This document shows, in pieces, positions 15,772-25,444 of a DNA stretch of 64,000 bases. This DNA comes from an uncultured SAR86 cluster bacterium. GTDB taxonomy: Bacteria; Pseudomonadota; Gammaproteobacteria; Magnimaribacterales; D2472. The stretch is taken from assembly GCA_902593675.1 (NCBI GenBank), contig CACJJI010000003.1:1-64000 (forward strand). The letters are read 5' to 3'. The position numbers and the translations under genes are program-made. The stretch's first letter is position 1. Each line of letters starts with the position of its first letter. The notes beneath the pieces are model-generated. The model was not told where the DNA came from. It saw only the letters and a program-made list of their open reading frames with translations, and ran no database searches.

Positions 15772-18033
15772 TTAATCTATATCCCTAATTAGAGGCATTA
15801 GTATTGGTGCAATTACCTTGCCCATCTTTAGTGAGTAGTCAGATAGCTGACCGTCATTTTCTTTATGCTCTGTTTTCATTATCAAGCCTAGTAATGCCAA
15901 AGCTGTTTTGTATTGAGAATTTATAAGCTGAGTTTCTTGAGGATTACCCTTTAGATAATTTTTTAAATATATGTTGTCCATATTTGCGTAAAAAAGAGGG
16001 TTTTCTCCATCAATAACCTTTAATGAATGTTCTTTTTGCATATCATTTTCTTCCCAATCTTCTTTATGAATTTCAATAATATCTGGAATTGAAAGGTTAT
16101 TCTTTTTCTTCCTCTCCCTTGGCTCTCCAGTTGGTCTTTCAGTTTTTTTAACCTTTTTTAAATAAAACTCTAGTCTAAATGGCTCAATCCTTTGCACATC
16201 AGTTATCTCCAGGACACATTTATTTTCTTCTTCATTTAGTGGCGGAACTGTAAGAAACCACTTTCCATTACTTCCTCCTAGAGCCACACCAGTAGCATTT
16301 GTAATATCTTTATCATTAATACTAAATTTGAAGGATCCTGAATCTTTTGGTCGCGTTAGATAGTCATTAGGGGCGTCTGTAGAAAGTTCTATCCTCGCTT
16401 TTCTAGTCTCTTCGGTCTCTCTGGGTCTGTCTTTATTATATTTTTTAGTAAGCTCAAAGAATGTTGGAAAAAAGCTATCATTAAACTCAGAAATTTCTTC
16501 TTCACCTCCCTCATTGAAGGGGTTCGTTAAGCCTCCACCAATATTTAATATTTTTGCTATATAAGGTTTGTTACTAATCAGCTTACTTAAAATATTTTTA
16601 AATTCTGTTTGATCCTCAGTTCTTCTTGCAATCTCATTCTGCCTCCACTTGTTAGCAAACTCCTTAAGTCCTGCATTATTTCTAATGTTGTATTCAATTT
16701 CTTCTTTTAAGCGATTTGTAAAATCATTCTCATACAACTGCTCTCTGTTGCTCTTAAAGAGTTTTTCAATAAATTTATTTGAAACCTCTGAGCAGTCAAT
16801 TGTTACAATTAAATTCTTTGCAATTAATTCATAACCAACACTCTTTTTTGAGAAAAACCTTCTTGGAAGAAAACCGTTAGTCTGTCCATTGATTGTAAAT
16901 AAAACTCCTTCGCCATATCTTTTCATGCTCACTGGCTTACCAGTTGACTCACTGTACTTATTGAAAGCATAGATATGTCCAGAGAAAGGCTGATCTTCCA
17001 CATTAAAACGAAATCCGGCTTGAAAGCCAATAACATCTGATCTATCTGAAGCTAATCTAGCATTTAAACCAAACAATGTTGTTTCAGCTGAATTTGCATT
17101 ATAGCCAGCTCTTCTCTCATAAAGTCTTGCTGGTATTACAGGATTAACAAGCAAGGTATTTAGTTTGTTGTAAAGGTCAAGGGTTATATTTGTTGCCATT
17201 CCTGAAGTATCAAAATCATACATTTTTATAAATGTTCCATATTTAAATGATTCCCCATATGGATTAGGATATTTTCCTGGATATAGATTTAGATCATCAG
17301 CTTCAAAGCTTGGGATTTCTTCGTCAATTCTTAAATACATCCATCTACTATTTCTGTATTGTTCAGTTGGCTCCACTTTTCTAATTAATGTAAAGCCCCA
17401 TTTACCATCGCCATCACCAAGCAACGGATTTCTTTTTGAAAGAATGAGTTGTAACCCATCACAAGAACAAAATGGAAGTGCTCCGTGAGAACCCATTCCA
17501 AACTTTCCTTGAACAAAAGGAATTTTTACTTTGTTATTTTTTGTTAGTGAAAGAAATGTATCTTCAAAATCTGTATGGTTCTGACCTTCGGCTTTATCAA
17601 TTACTGTGAATGTAGGTTTTGCTCCCTGTTTTTTTTCTCCAGTAGCAACTAATCCACAGTATTCTTCTGCAATTTCTGTTCTTTTGGATGCGCTTACATT
17701 TATCCAATTCCCATCATCAACATTAAATAGATTTATCATTGCTTCTTTAACATTTTGAGGATAATTATCATTTGATGGTTGAATATTTTTTTCTTTCACT
17801 TTGAGCATTAATGAACTGTCGCCACAGTTAATGAGTTTTTCAAGTAACGCATTGGCTGGATTTGATTGTTGATTTCCAACCACTGAATGAGTATTGATTG
17901 CAGAATTTCCACCCAATTCTTTCCAGTTATCTTCATCCCATAATTTTTCTTTCTTAAGAATGTTAACTACATCTTTACCATACTCAGATTTAGCAATTGC
18001 TAGGCAAAGATCTTTTTTAGCAGATCTAGTCAT
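15772..18033 (-). CDS. GHKL/Hsp90-like ATPase of the tRNA-Ile island
   Basis: A protein of about 753 residues with the Bergerat ATP-binding fold near the N-terminus. The N-box is ALLEKLINCGDSSLM (about 60), the DxGxG-like segment is VIDKAEGQ (about 145), and the glycine-rich lid is VQGKFGMGSHGALPFC (about 180). The central region continues like an Hsp90/MutL middle domain, and the C-terminal part contains KKVKKTERPTGEPRERKKKN. Start 18033 gives an 8-base overlap with the preceding small gene; an upstream start at 18087 would overlap 62 bases. Proteins of this shape are frequent in defence islands. The ATPase fold is well supported; an antiphage role is inference. Confidence 0.7.
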   Translation of the reverse strand: MTRSAKKDLCLAIAKSEYGKDVVNILKKEKLWDEDNWKELGGNSAINTHSVVGNQQSNPANALLEKLINCGDSSLMLKVKEKNIQPSNDNYPQNVKEAMINLFNVDDGNWINVSASKRTEIAEEYCGLVATGEKKQGAKPTFTVIDKAEGQNHTDFEDTFLSLTKNNKVKIPFVQGKFGMGSHGALPFCSCDGLQLILSKRNPLLGDGDGKWGFTLIRKVEPTEQYRNSRWMYLRIDEEIPSFEADDLNLYPGKYPNPYGESFKYGTFIKMYDFDTSGMATNITLDLYNKLNTLLVNPVIPARLYERRAGYNANSAETTLFGLNARLASDRSDVIGFQAGFRFNVEDQPFSGHIYAFNKYSESTGKPVSMKRYGEGVLFTINGQTNGFLPRRFFSKKSVGYELIAKNLIVTIDCSEVSNKFIEKLFKSNREQLYENDFTNRLKEEIEYNIRNNAGLKEFANKWRQNEIARRTEDQTEFKNILSKLISNKPYIAKILNIGGGLTNPFNEGGEEEISEFNDSFFPTFFELTKKYNKDRPRETEETRKARIELSTDAPNDYLTRPKDSGSFKFSINDKDITNATGVALGGSNGKWFLTVPPLNEEENKCVLEITDVQRIEPFRLEFYLKKVKKTERPTGEPRERKKKNNLSIPDIIEIHKEDWEENDMQKEHSLKVIDGENPLFYANMDNIYLKNYLKGNPQETQLINSQYKTALALLGLIMKTEHKENDGQLSDYSLKMGKVIAPILMPLIRDID

Positions 18034-18247
18034 CTTTAATAGAAAAGTTTGTCTTTTTTCTTTTGTTGAAGGAGCTTTTAACTTCATTAAGCTCAGCTTG
18101 AAGGGTAGAAACTATCCTTTTTCGTTCCTCGTCAGTATAAGAATAATGCCTTGTGTCAGCTAAATTTCCTATGAGTCGTATTCTTTTTAATGCTGAATTA
18201 ACTCTTTTATCAACAAGCCTTAAAAATCTGTCTCTTTTTATATCCAT
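18026..18247 (-). CDS. small helical partner of the island ATPase
   Basis: A 73-aa charged protein, first gene of the island operon. RVNSALKRIRLIGNLADTRH followed by YSYTDEERKRIVSTLQAELN and a basic tail is a pattern I associate with a widespread family of small proteins of unknown function found beside larger enzymes. Two amphipathic helices are likely. Its stop codon overlaps the preferred ATPase start (ATGACTAG), a classical coupling arrangement, so it should be made in proportion to the ATPase and may bind it. Confidence 0.6.
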   Translation of the reverse strand: MDIKRDRFLRLVDKRVNSALKRIRLIGNLADTRHYSYTDEERKRIVSTLQAELNEVKSSFNKRKKTNFSIKDD

Positions 18248-18574
18248 GTTGTAATTAAATAATATATAACAAAAATAGTCAATATATTGTCACATTATAT
18301 TTATATAACAATTTAAATCGTTATGTAGTAAATAATTGTTTAATATAAAAGATATATATGCAAAAAAATTTTTCATTAATATGAATATTTAGCTTTTTTA
18401 AAGGGTTTAGGCAATAAACTATCAAGTAGAGATATACAAAAATTAATTATGAAATTAATTCTCACCCACTTCTCACCCGCTTTTTTTGTTTTAAGTGGCG
18501 AAAGGATTTAAAGGCCAGATTTGCTATCGCAGGCATGAAACCCGCATTCTTAAGCCTTTTTCTCAGTCTAGGAA
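18248..18574. other. gene-free right end of the island
   Basis: This 327-base stretch has no supported gene. The left half (18248-18420) is extremely AT-rich with ATATAACAA repeats and must hold the promoter of the ATPase operon. The right part holds AATTCTCACCCA at 18457-18468 and TTCTCACCC at 18470-18478, repeats of a site at the left end of the island, then a more GC-balanced stretch leading to the tRNA-Ile 3' end. The arrangement resembles the attachment region of an integrative element. Confidence 0.5.
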
Positions 18575-18652
<78 letters not shown>

Positions 18653-18711
18653 AATAAATTGGGAAAAGCGATTATAAACTAAACAATGATCTTGGGAAAC
18701 AAGCTGATGAA

Positions 18712-19104
18712 TTAATCCAGCTTGCCTTCCTCTCTAAGTTTTTGACGAATTTTTGTAGCGCTTATTTCAGTTACTGAACTATCAAATACCTCTTCTTCAA
18801 ATGTGTATCCAACTCCTCGACCGTAAGTAATATTAACAATGTTAGGCACAAGCATAATTTCATACTCTTGCCCCCTTCTGAAGCCGTCCTTCAAAAGTCC
18901 TGCTTCAATATTTTTACAAACTTCATCCCAATTAAAAGGATTATCATCTTGACCATCTCCTCCGGATGCACCTTGTACATCTCGAACTTGAATTGCTACC
19001 TGGCCTGTTTTAGCTATACATCTTTTGAATAATGCTTGGTGGCCATCATGCCAAGGTTGCCATCTTCCTAGCATCTGCACAGTTGGTTTTTTCCAATCAA
19101 ACAT
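18712..19104 (-). CDS. cytidylyl/adenylyltransferase-like protein
   Basis: A 130-aa nucleotidyltransferase-fold protein. GRWQPWHDGHQALFKRCI (about 13-30) is the GxFxPxHxGH-type nucleotide-binding motif with Phe replaced by Trp, and ISATKIRQKLREEGKL near the C-terminus is the ISxTxIR motif. The family transfers AMP or CMP to small phosphorylated substrates (NMN, pantetheine, glycerol-3-phosphate). It overlaps the preceding kinase-like gene by eight bases. I recall similar pairs in marine bacteria and marine phages, but the substrate is not known to me. A role in making an activated sugar or head group is the likeliest guess. Confidence 0.72.
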   Translation of the reverse strand: MFDWKKPTVQMLGRWQPWHDGHQALFKRCIAKTGQVAIQVRDVQGASGGDGQDDNPFNWDEVCKNIEAGLLKDGFRRGQEYEIMLVPNIVNITYGRGVGYTFEEEVFDSSVTEISATKIRQKLREEGKLD

Positions 19105-19507
19105 TTTTTAAAATCTCCTTGGCAACGTCATCATGGTTGTGTTCATTCCACTCAGTAATATGAAAATCAACTCTATCAGGATTTTGAAAAAGCTTATTAG
19201 TATCCTCGTATCTTCCTTCTTTGATAGTATCCATCCAGATCACAAGATCGGCATCAAAATTTTCTCGAGTTTCTTTGGTTGGGCATACGAAGTCACAAAC
19301 AACATATCGGCCATGTGATTTTTCAAAATCTGCAAAAGCCTTCATTCTCATAGACTGTCTTTTTCTACCTTCATCAGAAAAATCCCAGTCATTGGACATC
19401 TTTCTTACTTGGTCAGCGTTATACCATGCGGCATTTAACAAAGGCACTAATCTTTGAGTAAGATAGGTTTTTCCACTGCCAGGCAATCCCATTACTAGTA
19501 TTTTCAT
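19097..19507 (-). CDS. APS kinase-like P-loop kinase
   Basis: A 136-aa P-loop protein: Walker A GLPGSGKT at residues 7-14, then LNAAWYNADQVRKM, where true adenylylsulfate kinases have the LDGDxVR segment, and YVVCDFVCPTKETRE, like the APS-kinase segment around AFISPY. It is short compared with CysC (about 200 residues) and there is no sulfurylase nearby, so it is more likely a small-molecule kinase that supplies the nucleotidyltransferase encoded next to it, eight bases overlapping. Location beside tRNA-Ile hints at past transfer. Confidence 0.68.
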   Translation of the reverse strand: MKILVMGLPGSGKTYLTQRLVPLLNAAWYNADQVRKMSNDWDFSDEGRKRQSMRMKAFADFEKSHGRYVVCDFVCPTKETRENFDADLVIWMDTIKEGRYEDTNKLFQNPDRVDFHITEWNEHNHDDVAKEILKNV

Positions 19508-19512
19508 TTTGT

Positions 19513-20208
19513 TTAGCTTCCTAATTGCGATTTATTTTTTACAGACTCATATAAACTAAAATATAAATAAAATAGAGGCATTAATGTTCCATATTTCACT
19601 GCGGTTGATGCAATTAAAAACCACAAAATTCCATCAAAGCCCATCAAGCCTCCTAAAAATCCAAAACTGAGCTGAATGCTCATAAAAATTGAAGTAAGAG
19701 TAAATAGTTTTGTTGCAAATTCTTCAGTTAAATTCCATGACTCTCCAAAAGAATCCATCACACCCTTGTCTTCAAACATTATAAATAATGGAAATAATCC
19801 GAGGCGGCCATACAAATAAAATCCAGGCAGAATTAACATCAAAAATCCAAGCCCATATGCTATGGAGTGCAAAATATTAGACCAAAGAAGCGGAAAAAAC
19901 TTCTTCAAACCAGAAAAAAGAGCTTGATATGGACTCATCTGCCCATCATTAGACAATGAACGAAAGGCCGCCATGCAACCTCCGCTTAAAGCAACCGAAA
20001 GAACAAGGGATGCCAGCACCAAAAGTGATACTTGAGCAGATATTTCACCAATTGCTTCTAGTGCAGCAGTATCAGAGCTTGATTCAATGTCTAAAGAAGC
20101 TACTAGGCTAACCAAGGCAATTTCAAGAGTCATGACCGGGAGACATAAGATAAATAAGTATCCAATGTTCTTTAAACAAAAACTAATAGAAGATAAAAAT
20201 TGCTGCAT
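19513..20208 (-). CDS. multi-pass membrane protein of unknown function
   Basis: A 231-aa inner-membrane protein with about five to six hydrophobic helices (IGYLFILCLPVMTLEIALVS, VSLLVLASLVLSVALSG, YGLGFLMLILPGFYLYGRL, and others). The stretch LPGFYLYGRLGLFPLFIMFE resembles the family of YciC-like and glycerophosphodiesterase membrane-domain proteins, in which this P-G-x-Y-x-x-x-R-L pattern is conserved. Function is unknown; envelope lipid or stress roles have been suggested for relatives. It lies five bases upstream of the kinase-like gene and 35 bases downstream of tyrS on the same strand. Confidence 0.65.
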   Translation of the reverse strand: MQQFLSSISFCLKNIGYLFILCLPVMTLEIALVSLVASLDIESSSDTAALEAIGEISAQVSLLVLASLVLSVALSGGCMAAFRSLSNDGQMSPYQALFSGLKKFFPLLWSNILHSIAYGLGFLMLILPGFYLYGRLGLFPLFIMFEDKGVMDSFGESWNLTEEFATKLFTLTSIFMSIQLSFGFLGGLMGFDGILWFLIASTAVKYGTLMPLFYLYFSLYESVKNKSQLGS

Positions 20209-20243
20209 ATTTATGTATTTAATTGATGATTATATTATTAAAT

Positions 20244-21431
20244 CTAAAGAGTTATTTTTTTAAATTTTCTTTTCCCCACTTGATAGACGGCTGAAGTACC
20301 CGCAGAGATAATATGTTTTGTATCAGTAATTTTGTGTTCATCAATTCTAACTGCTCCCTGCTTAATCATTCTCATTGCCTCTGAGGTGCTGCTGGTCATT
20401 CCACAATCTTTTAAAAGATTTGTTAATGGAATAGAGCTCTTTGATATGCTGATAGATACTTCTTCTATCTCATTAGGGATATTCTTTTTTTGAAACTGAT
20501 TTATAAAATTTTCTTCTGCAAGGATAGCCGACTGGTCATCATGAAAGCGAGTAATTAGCTCTTTAGCCAGATCTATTTTTATATCTCTAGGATTTTTTCC
20601 ATTAGCCTGGTCGGTCTTAAGGTCATTGATCTCGTCAATCGTTTTGAAGCTTAGCAACTCAAACCATCTCCACATAAGATCATCAGAGATAGACATAATT
20701 TTTCCAAACATCTCGTTCGCAGACTCATCTATGCCTACATAATTATCTAATGATTTAGACATTTTATTTTTTCCATCTAGCCCTTCAAGAATGGGAACTG
20801 TAATGACTACTTGAGGCTCTTGGCCATATGCTCTTTGAAGCTCCCTACCTACGAGAAGGTTGAATTTTTGATCAGTGCCACCAAGCTCTATATCAGCCTC
20901 AAGTGCAATGGAGTCGTTGGCTTGAATCAGTGGATATAAGAATTCATGAAGGGCTATAGTCTGATTAGACTTATATCTTTTATTGAAGTCATCGCGCTCA
21001 AGCATTCTGGCTAAATTGTATTGGGAGGCAAGCTTTATAATTCCTTCTGCACCAAGCTTTTTGCTCCACTCAGAATTAAATCTAACATCAGTAAGCTGTG
21101 GATCTAATATCTTAAAAACTTGTTTTTTATATGACTTTGCATTTTCTTTGATCTCTGCCTCATCTAAGGCTGGCCTAGTTTTATTTTTCCCAGAAGGATC
21201 TCCAATCATTCCAGTGAAATCGCCAATTAAAAAAATTATTTGATGGCCCAATTGTTGAAAGTGTCTTAATTTATTAATAAGAACCGTGTGCCCAAGATGC
21301 AAATCTGGCGCAGTAGGATCAAAACCAGCTTTAACAATAAGCTGTTTTTTTGATTTGAGTTTTGCTATTAGTTCGTCTTCACCAATAAGCTCATCAATAC
21401 CACGTTTAATTAAATTAAGATTTTCTTTCAT
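20244..21431 (-). CDS. tyrS: tyrosyl-tRNA synthetase
   Basis: A 395-aa class I aminoacyl-tRNA synthetase. [19 protein letters not shown] carries the HIGH-type motif (HLGH) at about 42, [16 protein letters not shown] is the tyrosine/adenylate pocket and [12 protein letters not shown] is the KMSKS loop. An S4-like RNA-binding tail (about 335-395, [16 protein letters not shown]) follows. Length is as expected for the bacterial TyrZ-type branch. It is divergent from the FAH-family gene; tyrS next to anmK and erpA is the usual gammaproteobacterial neighbourhood. Confidence 0.97.
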   Translation of the reverse strand: MKENLNLIKRGIDELIGEDELIAKLKSKKQLIVKAGFDPTAPDLHLGHTVLINKLRHFQQLGHQIIFLIGDFTGMIGDPSGKNKTRPALDEAEIKENAKSYKKQVFKILDPQLTDVRFNSEWSKKLGAEGIIKLASQYNLARMLERDDFNKRYKSNQTIALHEFLYPLIQANDSIALEADIELGGTDQKFNLLVGRELQRAYGQEPQVVITVPILEGLDGKNKMSKSLDNYVGIDESANEMFGKIMSISDDLMWRWFELLSFKTIDEINDLKTDQANGKNPRDIKIDLAKELITRFHDDQSAILAEENFINQFQKKNIPNEIEEVSISISKSSIPLTNLLKDCGMTSSTSEAMRMIKQGAVRIDEHKITDTKHIISAGTSAVYQVGKRKFKKITL

Positions 21432-21479
21432 GAGTAATCATTTATTATAGTATTTAATCGAAAAAATGTTTGAAATCAT

Positions 21480-22178
21480 ATGACTGAATCTCCGAAATCT
21501 CACTTTGTATTCAAGCCAGTCGTAAGAGGAGTAGCTATTGAAGGAAGTTCAGCCCTATTTCCAGTTGGGAAAGTTTACTGTGTAGGTAAAAATTATGCTG
21601 ATCATGCAAAAGAAATGGGTGGTAAAGTAGACAAAAATCAACCATTCTTTTTTAGCAAGCCTCCTCAGGCTATTACCCAGTTAGCAAATATTCCCTTTCC
21701 AACTCTAACTGATGACCTGCATCATGAAGTTGAGCTAGTCGTTTTTTTGAAATCTGAATGCTCAAGTATATTGCCATCAGAGGCAAGTCAGCATATTTTT
21801 GGATATGCGGTTGGAGTAGATCTTACTAAAAGAGATATTCAAGCCGCTGCAAAAAAAACTGGGGGGCCTTGGGACTTAAGTAAAGGGTTCGATAATTCTG
21901 CGCCGATATCAAAGATTCAAAAAAAAGAGGGGCTGCTTGTAAGGCAAGGCGAAATATCTCTTAGAGTAAATGGGCAAATTAAACAATCTAGTAATCTCTC
22001 GAACATGGCTTGGAAAATTGATGAATTAATTAGTTGGCTATCAAGGTACATAACGCTTAAGCCTGGAGATATTATTTTTACTGGAACTCCTGCAGGAGTT
22101 AGCAAACTAAATCCTAATGATAAAATTGAAGCAGAAATAGAAAATATTGGATCTCTATCATTTAAACTTATCGGGTAA
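21480..22178 (+). CDS. fumarylacetoacetate hydrolase family protein
   Basis: A 232-aa FAH-fold protein of the YcgM/FAHD1 type. FPVGKVYCVGKNYADHAKEM opens the domain, HHEVELVVFL carries the metal-binding H-x-E-x-E, and FTGTPAGVSKLNPND is the C-terminal substrate loop. Members act as acylpyruvate hydrolases or oxaloacetate decarboxylases in the cytoplasm. The precise substrate is open. It is transcribed away from tyrS and precedes the M23 peptidase gene by 11 bases, so it is probably the first gene of that operon. Confidence 0.9.
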   Translation: MTESPKSHFVFKPVVRGVAIEGSSALFPVGKVYCVGKNYADHAKEMGGKVDKNQPFFFSKPPQAITQLANIPFPTLTDDLHHEVELVVFLKSECSSILPSEASQHIFGYAVGVDLTKRDIQAAAKKTGGPWDLSKGFDNSAPISKIQKKEGLLVRQGEISLRVNGQIKQSSNLSNMAWKIDELISWLSRYITLKPGDIIFTGTPAGVSKLNPNDKIEAEIENIGSLSFKLIG

Positions 22179-22189
22179 ATTTAACTACT

Positions 22190-23446
22190 GTGACAAGCTA
22201 TAGACCCAGCGCCAAAACTTTACCCTTTGTATTATTGGGATTATTTGGAATCTTATATATTTATGATGCTGGGTTAGAACAAGAAAAAATTTTACCAGAG
22301 ATTGTTTCAGAAACTATATCTGTGCCAACCCAGAATACGCCTGGTGTTCAAACAAGAAAGATTCATATTGTACAAGAGGGAGAAAACCTATCGGTGATAT
22401 TTGAAAAGTATAATGTTTCATTAAACAACACATATAAAATATTTCGAGAAGATAAAACTAATGAGATTAAAAATATACTTCCAAATCATAGATTAGAATT
22501 TTTAGACTTAGACGGAGAATTACAAAAAATTATTATCTATAAAGGGCCTCTTTTGTCTTATGAGGTCGATTTGTTTCCCGAAATATCAATTGAAAGAATT
22601 GATAGAAAGCCAGAGCTAATTAACACTTTTAAAACAGGAGTGATTGAATCGTCTTTTTATTTAGCCGGTCTAGAAAATAACGTTCCTGAAAGTGTGATTA
22701 TGGATCTAGCTTATATTTTTGGATGGGATATTGATTTTGTTTTTGATATAAGATCTGGAGATAGGTTCAAGCTTTTATATGAAACTCCATTTGTTGATGG
22801 GCAACAAATTGAAAATGGCAGCATTTTATTTGCAGAATTTTATAACCAAAATAATCGATACACTGCTATAAGGTACGAGGGGAAAAATAAGAAATGGGAA
22901 TACTTTAATATGGATGGTGGCAGTCTTGAAAAAGCTTTTTTAAGGGCGCCGCTTGATTTTGCCTATGTAAGCTCACACTTTAACCCTAATAGAAGACATC
23001 CGATTCTTAATACTATCAGGGCTCATAATGGAGTTGATTACGCCGCTAAAAGAGGAACGCCTATTCGCGCCACAGGTGAGGGGGTCATTCAATCAGTTGG
23101 ATGGAAGAGTGGGTATGGAAGAACAATAGTTATTAGGCATGGGGGAGAAATAACAACTTTATATGCTCATATGGAGAAGTATCACCCAAGTATGGCAAAA
23201 GGAATGAAGGTTTCCCAAGGCCAGACGATAGGATACGTTGGTGATTCAGGGCTAGCTACAGCTCCACATCTTCATTATGAATTTAGAATCGGTGAAAAAA
23301 GAACAGACCCACTCAAGGTGGCACTTCCCTCAGCAGCTCCGCTAGATAAATCTAAAATAAATCAATTTGAAATATTCAAGAATAATTACATAGAAATAGC
23401 AGACAAGTTATTGCCTAAAGACCCAAATGCGAAATTCTTCAGATAA
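22190..23446 (+). CDS. M23 family murein endopeptidase (MepM-like)
   Basis: A 418-aa envelope hydrolase starting at GTG. An N-terminal membrane anchor (TLPFVLLGLFGILYIYDAG) is followed by an OapA/LysM-like region (HIVQEGENLSVIFEKYN, about 60-105) and a C-terminal lytic domain (about 265-385). In the latter HNGVDYAAKRGTPI supplies the first zinc His and Asp, and TAPHLHYEFRI the HxH pair. It should cut peptide crosslinks in peptidoglycan during wall growth. Its last 20 bases overlap anmK, so wall cleavage and recycling are genetically linked, as in many gammaproteobacteria. Confidence 0.93.
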   Translation: MTSYRPSAKTLPFVLLGLFGILYIYDAGLEQEKILPEIVSETISVPTQNTPGVQTRKIHIVQEGENLSVIFEKYNVSLNNTYKIFREDKTNEIKNILPNHRLEFLDLDGELQKIIIYKGPLLSYEVDLFPEISIERIDRKPELINTFKTGVIESSFYLAGLENNVPESVIMDLAYIFGWDIDFVFDIRSGDRFKLLYETPFVDGQQIENGSILFAEFYNQNNRYTAIRYEGKNKKWEYFNMDGGSLEKAFLRAPLDFAYVSSHFNPNRRHPILNTIRAHNGVDYAAKRGTPIRATGEGVIQSVGWKSGYGRTIVIRHGGEITTLYAHMEKYHPSMAKGMKVSQGQTIGYVGDSGLATAPHLHYEFRIGEKRTDPLKVALPSAAPLDKSKINQFEIFKNNYIEIADKLLPKDPNAKFFR

Positions 23447-24515
23447 GATTTTTATTGGCACCATGAGTGGCACCAGCCATGATGGAATTGATATTTGTGC
23501 TATAAAATTTTCTAATCAAATAAGCTTATTAAAATTTAGCTCCTATAATTATGCTGCGAGTTTAAATGCTGATATTTCAAACGTAATGCAACAACAAGAA
23601 TTAAGTCTTGAAAAGTATTATGATTTAAATCACAAAATTGGCATTGCTTTCAGCGGGTCAATAAAAAAATTTCTTGCTCAACATAAAATTAGTAAAAGCA
23701 GTGTTGCTGCAATTGGCTTATCGGGTCAAACATTATTTCATAAGCCAAAAGGTAAATATCCATTCTCCATTCAGGCCGGTGATCCCAAAATTGTTGCAAA
23801 TAAATGTGAGATAGATGTTGTGAGTGATTTTAGGAATGACCATATTAAATTTGGCGGAGAAGGCGCGCCACTTGTTCCAGAATTTCATCAAAAAATTTTT
23901 TCAAAAAAAAATATGCCTTTAGTAGTGCTTAATATTGGTGGAATTTCTAACTTCACTTACCTTAACGGAAGAGAAAACTTTTACGGTTCTGATTGTGGTC
24001 CAGGAAATGCGCTTATGGATATTTTTTGTCAAAAATTTCTCGATCGCCCCTTTGATAAAAATGGTGAGCATGCAAAAAGTGGTAAAGTGCATATTCCCTC
24101 GCTAAATAAAATGTTAAGCCATCCTTTTTTTAAAAGGCGTCATCCTAAATCTACTGGAAAAGAAATATTTAATATTGAATTCATCCCCAAGCAGCTTCTG
24201 AAAAAATCTTTTAATGATATTTTGGCAACGCTGACAGAGCTCACTGCTATCTCTATAGCAAAGTCTTTGATCTCATTAAAGAAATCGCCCTATCAAGTTA
24301 TTGCCTGTGGAGGTGGGGTAAAAAATTCTTTCTTAATGAGCGCAATTGAAAAACATACAAAGCTATCTGTTACCTCAACTAGTGAATATGGTTTTAACCC
24401 GCAAGCAATAGAGGCTATGGCGTTTGGATGGATGGCAAGACAAAGAATTTTTAACAATCCTTTGATTGTTAAAAAAAATAAAGTGTTGCTTGGAACTATA
24501 ACTAAATCTAGATAG
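23427..24515 (+). CDS. anmK: anhydro-N-acetylmuramic acid kinase
   Basis: A 362-aa cytoplasmic kinase that hydrates and phosphorylates 1,6-anhydroMurNAc to MurNAc-6-phosphate in peptidoglycan recycling. [19 protein letters not shown] at the N-terminus is the phosphate-binding signature. [21 protein letters not shown] and [12 protein letters not shown] are the family motifs, and [15 protein letters not shown] lies near the C-terminus. Length matches the E. coli enzyme (369). It overlaps the M23 peptidase gene upstream by 20 bases and converges with erpA with an 8-base overlap. Confidence 0.96.
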   Translation: MRNSSDKIFIGTMSGTSHDGIDICAIKFSNQISLLKFSSYNYAASLNADISNVMQQQELSLEKYYDLNHKIGIAFSGSIKKFLAQHKISKSSVAAIGLSGQTLFHKPKGKYPFSIQAGDPKIVANKCEIDVVSDFRNDHIKFGGEGAPLVPEFHQKIFSKKNMPLVVLNIGGISNFTYLNGRENFYGSDCGPGNALMDIFCQKFLDRPFDKNGEHAKSGKVHIPSLNKMLSHPFFKRRHPKSTGKEIFNIEFIPKQLLKKSFNDILATLTELTAISIAKSLISLKKSPYQVIACGGGVKNSFLMSAIEKHTKLSVTSTSEYGFNPQAIEAMAFGWMARQRIFNNPLIVKKNKVLLGTITKSR

Positions 24516-24843
24516 TGAATGACTCACCGCACCCACATGTAGTCTTTGCATTTGGGTTTGTAACCAAAAATCTTGAGCCAGAAAGGTCTTCAACATAATC
24601 CAATGTGGACCCATAAAGATATGGATACGAAAGAGAGTCTAACAAAATAGTAAAGCCATCAAAATTAACAGTATCATCATCTCCCTCAGGACTGTCATCA
24701 AATTTAAATCCATATTGAAAGCCTGAACACCCTCCGCCTGTAACATACACCCTAAAATAAGTCGATTTATGGCTAGGCAAAAGTTCTTGAATACGTTTTA
24801 CAGCATTGCTACTAAGATTAATTGATGTCATTTCGGAGCTCAT
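24508..24843 (-). CDS. erpA: iron-sulfur cluster insertion protein ErpA
   Basis: A 111-aa A-type Fe-S carrier. The three ligand cysteines are in [13 protein letters not shown] (about 44) and the C-terminal [11 protein letters not shown]. Length matches ErpA and IscA. The location beside anmK, hemL and tyrS is the usual place of erpA rather than iscA. It delivers [4Fe-4S] or [2Fe-2S] clusters to apo-enzymes such as those of isoprenoid synthesis. It is convergent with anmK and divergent from hemJ. Confidence 0.95.
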   Translation of the reverse strand: MSSEMTSINLSSNAVKRIQELLPSHKSTYFRVYVTGGGCSGFQYGFKFDDSPEGDDDTVNFDGFTILLDSLSYPYLYGSTLDYVEDLSGSRFLVTNPNAKTTCGCGESFTI

Positions 24844-24938
24844 GAAATACTTATTTTATAGGATTAAAAATACATTCAACAACATTAAGCCTAAAATATT
24901 TTTCTATCCAAGCCTTGGAGGGGCTAAAATGGAACCTT

Positions 24939-25370
24939 ATGAGCTTATATCTTGTTTTTAAAGTCCTACATATTCTATTCATGGTGTCATGGTTTGCTGG
25001 TATTTTTTACTTACCGCGCCTGTTTGTTTATCACGTAGAGACTGAAAATCAAGAAACAAAAGATCAACTAACCATAATGCAAGAAAATTTAATTAGGTTT
25101 ATTACCCCATTGGGTTTTTTAGCAATATTTTTTGGATTATTGATGGGGCTTCTTGGCTCTGATTGGATCGGGTTTTTATCTCAAAACTGGATTATTGTTA
25201 AACTTTTTGTAGTTTTGGTTTTGGTTTTCTACCAAATTTTATGTTGGAAGATTCTCAAAAATCTAAAATCTGGCTCGCACAATTGGACCGGCTTAAAGTT
25301 ACGTGTTTTTAACGAGATACCAGTCTTGCTATTGCTTATAGGAATAGTTGCTGCTGTCTTTAAATTCTAA
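24939..25370 (+). CDS. hemJ: protoporphyrinogen IX oxidase HemJ
   Basis: A 143-aa membrane protein with four hydrophobic helices. YLVFKVLHILFMVSWFAGIF and YLPRLFVYHVE hold the conserved His and Arg of the HemJ family, and LKLRVFNEIPVLLL the C-terminal motif with the conserved Arg and Glu. It oxidises protoporphyrinogen IX in heme synthesis. ATG at 24939 is chosen because relatives begin at this point; a TTG at 24915 in the same frame would add eight residues and lies on the GGAGGGG ribosome-binding site. It is followed by hemL, so two tetrapyrrole genes are adjacent. Confidence 0.9.
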   Translation: MSLYLVFKVLHILFMVSWFAGIFYLPRLFVYHVETENQETKDQLTIMQENLIRFITPLGFLAIFFGLLMGLLGSDWIGFLSQNWIIVKLFVVLVLVFYQILCWKILKNLKSGSHNWTGLKLRVFNEIPVLLLLIGIVAAVFKF

Positions 25371-25444
25371 AAATCCCAAGTAGAAATTTGTTACAATCTT
25401 CAGCATAATCTTTGGTTTCTATAAAAAACTTTTACTAAATACTT

